NCBI GenBank assembly: GCA_902806575.1 | Contig: CADCXD010000001.1 | Location: 4,278,001-4,342,000 of the forward strand | From: Jackrogersella multiformis | Taxonomy: Eukaryota > Ascomycota > Sordariomycetes > Xylariales > Hypoxylaceae | Direction: 5' to 3' | Length of the DNA stretch: 64,000 nucleotides | Part shown: in pieces, positions 59,253 through 64,000 of the stretch | Layout of the letters: every line of letters starts with the position of its first letter | How positions within the stretch are numbered: the first letter of the stretch is position 1 | Made by a program: the position numbers and the translations under genes | The notes under the pieces: generated by a model | Database searches by the model: none | Told to the model about the DNA's origin: nothing | The model's input: only the letters and a program-made list of their open reading frames with translations

Positions 59253-61760
59253 TCAATCGGGATCCTGTGTCAAATCCGTCTTGATAACTAGGTCATCCCT
59301 CCCTCTCAGGTGCATGATAATCGTCACACCCTGGAGCCCTAAGTCGTCGTCGTCGTCGTCGTCGTTTGTGATATACTCGCCACCCTCTCCCATGTAATCA
59401 ATATCCGTGCCCCTCAGCGAAGCTCGGGTAGATAGCTCTGCTTTTAGTAAGCGTATCTCTGCTGCTAATGTTAGATAGCGGTCTTTCCAACTACAGTCGT
59501 GGTTCGGAGGTGAAATGGGACTTGGGCGGTGTATTTCGAAATCCGGTGTTTCACCGGGGGTCGAGACGGGATTCCTGCCTGGTTCTAGCGTTGATGTGTG
59601 GCTTTTAGATACGGTACCTTCATCGATGTTAAGTATGGTTTGTCGTGGCTGTAGGGGTGAATGACTCATGCGGCCCATCGAACTCAACAGAGAACGATCC
59701 TTCTCGCATACAGTACGGGTGTTGGCTCGAAGGTCGGAGTATCCAGTTTCAGGACGGACAGTCTTGCCCCAAGAATGCTCATGCGCGGCGCTGTAAGTGT
59801 GACCCGGGGTTTCCAAGGTTTGATGTGAATGGAGACCAGTTGAACGAGCGGATGAAGGGCTTAGGAATGTATTTCGTGAATATCTAATGTCTTCGACTTG
59901 TAGGTGCTCTGGAGTATGTCCATAGCGAGAGGACGCTTCCTGATTCACTATCGTCGAATCATCGCGAAGTGAAGTCGAAGGCGTTCCTCTTAGTTGTACA
60001 TTCTCGGACGAATGATCCAGCCAAGACTCCGGTCTTTGATGTTGTGTGACATGCAAAGCGGTCGGCGGAGATGGAGCAGAAATCCGCATGAAATCGATAT
60101 TCGTCCTATTCGATTTGCTGAATGAATCCCCTGCAAACTCAGACCTATAGGTTGGAATTGTCGGACGTTTGACTCTGTCTCCCCTTAAGCTCGCCGCGCG
60201 AGAGTTTGGCACATGCCTGTGGTCCTTGGCATCGACATGGCGTAATCTAGACCTAGCATCGCCTGCTTCTTTCCGTGGTGTTTTCAACCATGGTGGCGGA
60301 CTCAACACACAACCTTTAGGTATAGACTTTTCATCCTGCGCATAATCTGCGACTGGTGTCGCTACGGCTGGGCCAGGCCTTTTACTAACAATGTCGTGTT
60401 TGATATCCCTTGTTTGCCAGGAATGCCTATCGTACTGGGAATGGCTGGGTACGACTTCCTGAGTATAGTGAAGAGAGTCGACTCGCCTTGACGGATCAAC
60501 TGCAGCCAGATGGTTAAGAGGCTCGGAAGGCTGTGCTCTCGATTGTGCGACTGACCTGGGTGTCAAGGTAGAAGTTCCAGTCTCACTGATAGTTTTCTCC
60601 GCATAATCGGTGTATTGCCCATGAAGCCCGCGTCTCATTTCACCCGTAGGGTGTCTTGCAAGATGATAAGGGTCATGAAAACCTGTATAATGATGCCAAT
60701 GAACCGTGTCCAAGGGTCCTGAGGCGACTTTGCTGGACCGTGACTCTCCTGAGCGAGCGACAGAGGCGCTGTCTGACGCTAGCAAGTTTTTGGGTGAGGC
60801 TCTGGCTTCTTCACTTCGGTATAGAGAACAAGTAATGCTATGCCGATACGGATAATGTCCTTCATGTGTTGCTCTGCACATAGGATTATCACATTCGACT
60901 TTGGTACAAGATACCTCATGGTCTGAATCATCTCCATGCCGTTGGTAACATCTTTGTATATGAGATCCTTGAACAGTAGACTGTTCATCAGCATGGGAGT
61001 CAATAGTTGATTCTGTTGTGTCTTTATCCGCGACAACAAAAGGATTCCGCTTCACTATTTGACTAGATAACCTCCGTGGGAAACCCGATTGCTCCGTTAC
61101 GGGGTCTGCAGCTGCAGCTGCAGTTATTGAAGGCCGGGGCGTTGGTTTCCCACTGCCTGTTGCCTCTGGTTGTAGTTTTTGGTATATGTTTTTCCGATGG
61201 CGTTGTCGCGCTTCATCTGGCTTGGCAGTACGACTTGGGTGATGCTGGAAGCTCGTGTGTGCTCCCTCGGTGCCTTTAGGTACCTCACAAACGCACTTTG
61301 CGCACAGTCGATGTTTACAAGACAAGCAGTGAGTTTGCGACCAAGTTCGCGCAGAACAGACATGGCAGATTCTGCAGAATCTCCGGTGACCGGCAGTTCT
61401 ATCGCCTGAAAGAGACAGGTCTTCGTCGTCAGAAAACCAACCGGATGGCCTTCCGATGCCATGTTGTTGAAATAATTCACGAGCGAACTTTTGCTGCTTG
61501 GCTTCCGTAGCTAAAGATGAGCCTTGCGACACTGTTGATGTGTTGGATGCGCTTGATGCTATTGGACCTGCGATGGAGTTCTTTATCTTATGCTTCGGTC
61601 TACGATGGAACTCATAGATGTCATTATGTCGAGGTTGCTGGCCTAACTCGGTAGGCCTCGGACTATGTTTAGTTAAACCGGAGGTGCTGATAGTAAAGGC
61701 ATGATGTTCCTGATAATGCGTGCTCCGGCCATCTCTCGAATCGATAAATGAATGATCCAT
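59253..61760 (-). CDS. Large Cys-rich protein with zinc-finger-like cluster, function unknown
   Basis: One long frame of 835 residues from ATG 61760. A compact Cys cluster at 129-158 (FCRICHVCSARTWSQTHC, LSCKHRLCAKCVCEVP) looks like a zinc-binding module; a second Cys/His-rich patch (SCTKVECDNPMCRATHEGHY) lies near 285-305. Most of the rest is disordered, rich in Ser, Arg, His and Pro. Close to the C-terminus a helical segment (YLTLAAEIRLLKAELS), seven consecutive Asp and GVTIIMHLRGRDDLVIKTDL form a conserved-looking end. The protein may be longer: 5' of the ATG the frame reads protein-like back to a TAG at 61812-61814 and beyond it to another ATG at 62018. I do not recognise a named family. 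Confidence 0.75.
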   Translation of the reverse strand: MDHSFIDSRDGRSTHYQEHHAFTISTSGLTKHSPRPTELGQQPRHNDIYEFHRRPKHKIKNSIAGPIASSASNTSTVSQGSSLATEAKQQKFARELFQQHGIGRPSGWFSDDEDLSLSGDRTAGHRRFCRICHVCSARTWSQTHCLSCKHRLCAKCVCEVPKGTEGAHTSFQHHPSRTAKPDEARQRHRKNIYQKLQPEATGSGKPTPRPSITAAAAADPVTEQSGFPRRLSSQIVKRNPFVVADKDTTESTIDSHADEQSTVQGSHIQRCYQRHGDDSDHEVSCTKVECDNPMCRATHEGHYPYRHSITCSLYRSEEARASPKNLLASDSASVARSGESRSSKVASGPLDTVHWHHYTGFHDPYHLARHPTGEMRRGLHGQYTDYAEKTISETGTSTLTPRSVAQSRAQPSEPLNHLAAVDPSRRVDSLHYTQEVVPSHSQYDRHSWQTRDIKHDIVSKRPGPAVATPVADYAQDEKSIPKGCVLSPPPWLKTPRKEAGDARSRLRHVDAKDHRHVPNSRAASLRGDRVKRPTIPTYRSEFAGDSFSKSNRTNIDFMRISAPSPPTALHVTQHQRPESWLDHSSENVQLRGTPSTSLRDDSTIVNQEASSRYGHTPEHLQVEDIRYSRNTFLSPSSARSTGLHSHQTLETPGHTYSAAHEHSWGKTVRPETGYSDLRANTRTVCEKDRSLLSSMGRMSHSPLQPRQTILNIDEGTVSKSHTSTLEPGRNPVSTPGETPDFEIHRPSPISPPNHDCSWKDRYLTLAAEIRLLKAELSTRASLRGTDIDYMGEGGEYITNDDDDDDDLGLQGVTIIMHLRGRDDLVIKTDLTQDPD
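59344..59366 (-). repeat. Coding GTC/GAC trinucleotide repeat (poly-Asp)
   Basis: Seven consecutive triplets code for Asp near the C-terminus of the Cys-rich protein. Confidence 0.85.
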
Positions 61761-62018
61761 TGGGGTGAACCATGGTTCAGCGGCACCGAAATATGAACCC
61801 GAGTGTCGGCCCTAACCAACTAATACATATTTCCGTTCTCGGGCTGTAAAGTCGGGGTCTTCCGGCATTCCATGATTAGAATGGGTAAGGTAATGAAGCC
61901 GACGTATTCGCGACAAGACAGTCCCTTTCGGAATGACCTTTTGGGATAGAGGTACTGGTTTATAGGCAGTAGGTGTGTTCGCGATCGTCGGAGGGTCACC
62001 CCATGAACACGTCGACAT
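61761..62018 (-). other. In-frame 5' extension of the Cys-rich gene, broken by one TAG
   Basis: From ATG 62018 the frame codes for 68 residues (MSTCSWGDPPTIANTPTAYK ... PEDPDFTARERKYVLVG), then TAG at 61814-61812. The same frame then continues GRHSGSYFGAAEPWFTP straight into the MDHSF start at 61760. Both sides of the TAG look like real protein. A change of one CAG (Gln) to TAG would explain it, or an unrecognised splice, or readthrough. The long gene above could therefore have originally had about 921 residues. Confidence 0.5.
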
Positions 62019-62503
62019 ATTTAGTATTAGTATTAGTATTTGTATTAAATCTGTAAATAATGTTAAGTATCGGCCAATGATAGACTGCCGCAATAATACA
62101 GTAACCGATACTGGATACTGGATGCTGGATACTCGATATACCTATCTTGTAACCGATATAAATATGACTTAGATAGGTTGTCTTCAAATAGGTACCTAAA
62201 GCTGGAAAAGGTTAGATAGAAGGTACCTAGGTACCTAGAGAATAGAAGTGAAAATTGACTTTATTAGACCCTAGCAGTAAGATAATCAGGGAAGCAGTGA
62301 CTAGTAGTAGCAAGGCAAGCACTGATGTCCATGAATGATGGAAAGAGCTACATATAGGAAGTACTCTATGTACCTAGGTAGACCCTAAGCATGCTCAATT
62401 GGATTCGTGCTATTAGGCGCGACTTTCTAGTAAGGAACAGGTCTGTGATGTACAAGTTGCCATTGGAGTTCTCTCCCTTCTTCTTCTTCTTCTAAGGCAT
62501 CAT
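62019..62503. other. Spacer between the Cys-rich gene and ATP16
   Basis: It contains a TTAGTA pentamer/hexamer-type repeat at 62021-62045, a TGGATACTGGA repeat near 62108-62135 and CCTAGG palindromes near 62226 and 62371. It includes the ATP16 3' end. No gene is seen. Confidence 0.5.
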
Positions 62504-63317
62504 CTATTTGATATGTGCTTGCAAGCTCTCCAGGACCTATGAATGTGTTAGCAACCAAACCGTAGAATTATACCCGAATGGATAACTATAATACCTCCAG
62601 CTCAATCTTTGCTTCCGCAATGTCCTGCTCGCTGCCGCTGCCGCCTGCAATCTTTTGTGCCTCGGCAATCTGGGCCTTAACAGCGTCCGCGCTGAAGTCC
62701 TCGAGAGGGTAACCCTCGACCGCGTTGATGCTCAAAACAGAGTGCGGTTGTACAACAGCAAAGCCACCGGAAACTAGAGGTTGACAGTGTTTAGCCTTGA
62801 ATCCTAATGCTATATATATCCTAATCGTTACGTACGGAAGAACTGTTTGCTGCTACCACTCTCTTCGATAACCTCGATTACACCTGGCTTCAATTGCTCA
62901 ATCGATGGGACGTGGTTGGCAAGAACACCCATTTCTCCCGACTCGGCGGGAATGTTGACCTGGACGACGTCTTGGGACCTGTATATCGACTATTGCGGGA
63001 ATTAGCTAGCTGGACATTTGGATTGAAGCGCAAGATGCGCCAATTAGGGTATTCCGCGGCCGAGGGCGGTTTCGGTAGGGATCTGGGTCGGGAAGAGATC
63101 AGTTCCGTACCTGGTGAGGGAGAGACAAGCTCAGCTTGATCTGAAGTAGAGGTTGGCAATGGTTAGCAATAGAGCTAGCAGTAGAATTATATCGAGGCGA
63201 ACAAACTTTGTCGGATGCAGCTTCAGCATAGGTTCTTCGCTGAAGGGGTTGAATAGGTAGCCGCATTGCTGCGGGACGAGCCCTAAGGGCTACGCGAGCG
63301 ACGCGGAGAGTGTTCAT
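62504..63317 (-). CDS. ATP16: Mitochondrial ATP synthase F1 delta subunit (Atp16)
   Basis: Five exons on the minus strand: 63317-63207, 63140-63111, 62989-62836, 62773-62595 and 62536-62504, giving 168 residues. The subunit (bacterial epsilon homologue) is part of the F1 central stalk with gamma and epsilon in the inner membrane ATP synthase. A basic presequence (MNTLRVARVALRARPAAMRL) ends near RRTYAEAASDK. The beta-sandwich domain follows (VVQVNIPAESGEMGVLANHV, PSIEQLKPGVIEVIEESG, FLSGGFAVVQPHSVLSINAV), then the helical C-terminus ending SLQAHIK. Exon 2 is only 30 bases (IKLSLSLPHQ) and exon 5 adds ten residues. I chose ATG 63317; the frame further upstream has no other ATG. Confidence 0.94.
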
Positions 63318-63495
63318 GATGACTGTTGCTGCCAATTAGAGAATACACAACAGACCAAAGCTCACGATGAACGTTTGGCTTCAAGTCAATTTAGAAGTTG
63401 TCGGTCTTTCGGCAGAAACAAGCCTAGCTTCTTTGGGTTTGGTAGATTCACGTGACTTGTGGAAATCTGATTCGGAGGGCTCGAGTACCTAAGTA
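63318..63495. other. ATP16 upstream region
   Basis: Short promoter/leader sequence of ATP16 up to the edge of the inverted-repeat element. No motif is recognised. Confidence 0.4.
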
Positions 63496-63777
63496 CTACA
63501 CCTCCGCCAGGATGGGAAACAACACAAATGGGTCTTTGAACCCACTTGTTCCACCTGGTGGGGATGTATTAAGCAAGCAAAATTTATATATAAAAGTACA
63601 AAATCGAATTACCTTAACCAATAAATCATTCTTATGGAAAGCCTTACCAAATTATAGCATATAAGGTTATTTATAAAGATGTATTTTATATACAAATTTT
63701 GGTAGTTTAATACCTGGTGGGGTTGATGTGGGTAGAAAGTCCCATTTATGTTGTTTCCCATCCTGGCGGAGGTGTAG
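63496..63777. mobile_element. MITE-like element with 50-base terminal inverted repeats
   Basis: The left end 63496-63545 (CTACACCTCCGCCAGGATGG...) and the right end 63728-63777 (...CCATCCTGGCGGAGGTGTAG) are reverse complements over 50 bases with only about four mismatches. The 182-base interior is AT-rich with no transposase, though a short chance frame crosses it. Further inside both ends share CACCTGGTGGGG-like and TATTAA/TTAATA sequence, so the inverted arms may extend to about 75 bases in weaker form. A TA dinucleotide borders the left end and nearly borders the right end (one extra G), which would fit a Tc1/mariner-type target site. It is about 180 bases upstream of ATP16. The superfamily is inference. 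Confidence 0.8.
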
Positions 63778-64000
63778 GTATCTAGTGTATCGTATAGTCA
63801 CGTGACTATTACACCCACCTTAGTCATCGAATCTACGGCCCGGAGGATCAAAGGATCGAGAGGGGTCCATGCAGCTGCATCCCATGAATTCTATGAATTC
63901 TATTTAAAAAATAGATGGCCAGATTTTAAAACCTTGACTAGCACTAGGTATTATTCTGCACGTGGTGGTTATTCTCGATATAATAAACTCTGCATACTTC
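63778..64000. other. Window end, nothing recognised
   Basis: AT-rich sequence with a duplicated ATGAATTCT (about 63884-63902). No gene or element edge is visible. Confidence 0.5.

Noticed and set aside
1..64000. Secondary-metabolite cluster, CRISPR array, rRNA genes or telomere repeats
   Set aside because: No polyketide synthase, peptide synthetase, terpene enzyme or regulator cluster, no regular spaced repeats, no rDNA and no TTAGGG arrays were seen.

Overview
The window is nuclear DNA of a filamentous ascomycete (Pezizomycotina, most likely a Sordariomycete). Genes have short GT-AG spliceosomal introns of about 40-120 bases, mitochondrial presequences and fungal-specific families (PalH, Ksp1, Hmt1, AVT1). 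Long pyrimidine-rich leaders and gene-free gaps of up to about 11 kb point to a fairly large genome. Genus cannot be set from the sequence alone.

Thirteen protein genes are supported; most needed introns to be resolved by hand. Left part (0.7-10 kb): DLD2-type D-2-hydroxyglutarate/D-lactate dehydrogenase (+), TIM8 (+), RPL25 (-), BMT2 (+) and UTR4 (-). RPL25 and BMT2 diverge from one 652-base region; one product is a 60S protein, the other methylates 25S rRNA. Middle (15.9-32 kb): Ksp1/Ran1-like kinase (+) behind a long leader, a small membrane protein whose frame is closed by TAG codons (+), AVT1-like vacuolar amino acid transporter (-, eight exons), CDC48 (+, six exons) and a conserved-looking Asn-rich protein (-). 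Right part (43.6-63.3 kb): Hmt1-like ABC transporter (+), ceramide synthase LAC1 (-), pH sensor palH (-), a large Cys-rich protein (-) with an in-frame 5' extension beyond a TAG, and ATP synthase delta subunit ATP16 (-).

The rest is intergenic: about 10-15.9, 17.9-21.1, 32.1-43.5, 46.6-49.5 and 55.1-59.2 kb hold no intact gene that I can support. These gaps carry very many short palindromic copies of CCTAGG / TACCTAGGTAGGTA, several micro- and minisatellites, gene relics (an F-box-family-like relic near 20 kb, unrecognised relics near 7 and 58.4 kb), one tRNA-like Pol III sequence near 10.35 kb, and a MITE-like element with 50-base inverted ends at 63.5-63.8 kb.

There is no sign of a biosynthetic cluster, operon, CRISPR or defence island. 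The genes are housekeeping or stress functions: mitochondrion (DLD2, TIM8, ATP16), ribosome (RPL25, BMT2), protein quality control (CDC48), vacuole and pH/metal stress (AVT1, Hmt1, PalH), lipids (LAC1), methionine salvage (UTR4) and signalling (KSP1). The least ordinary signals are the TAG codons interrupting otherwise protein-like frames in two genes, the palindrome family, and the terminal MITE.
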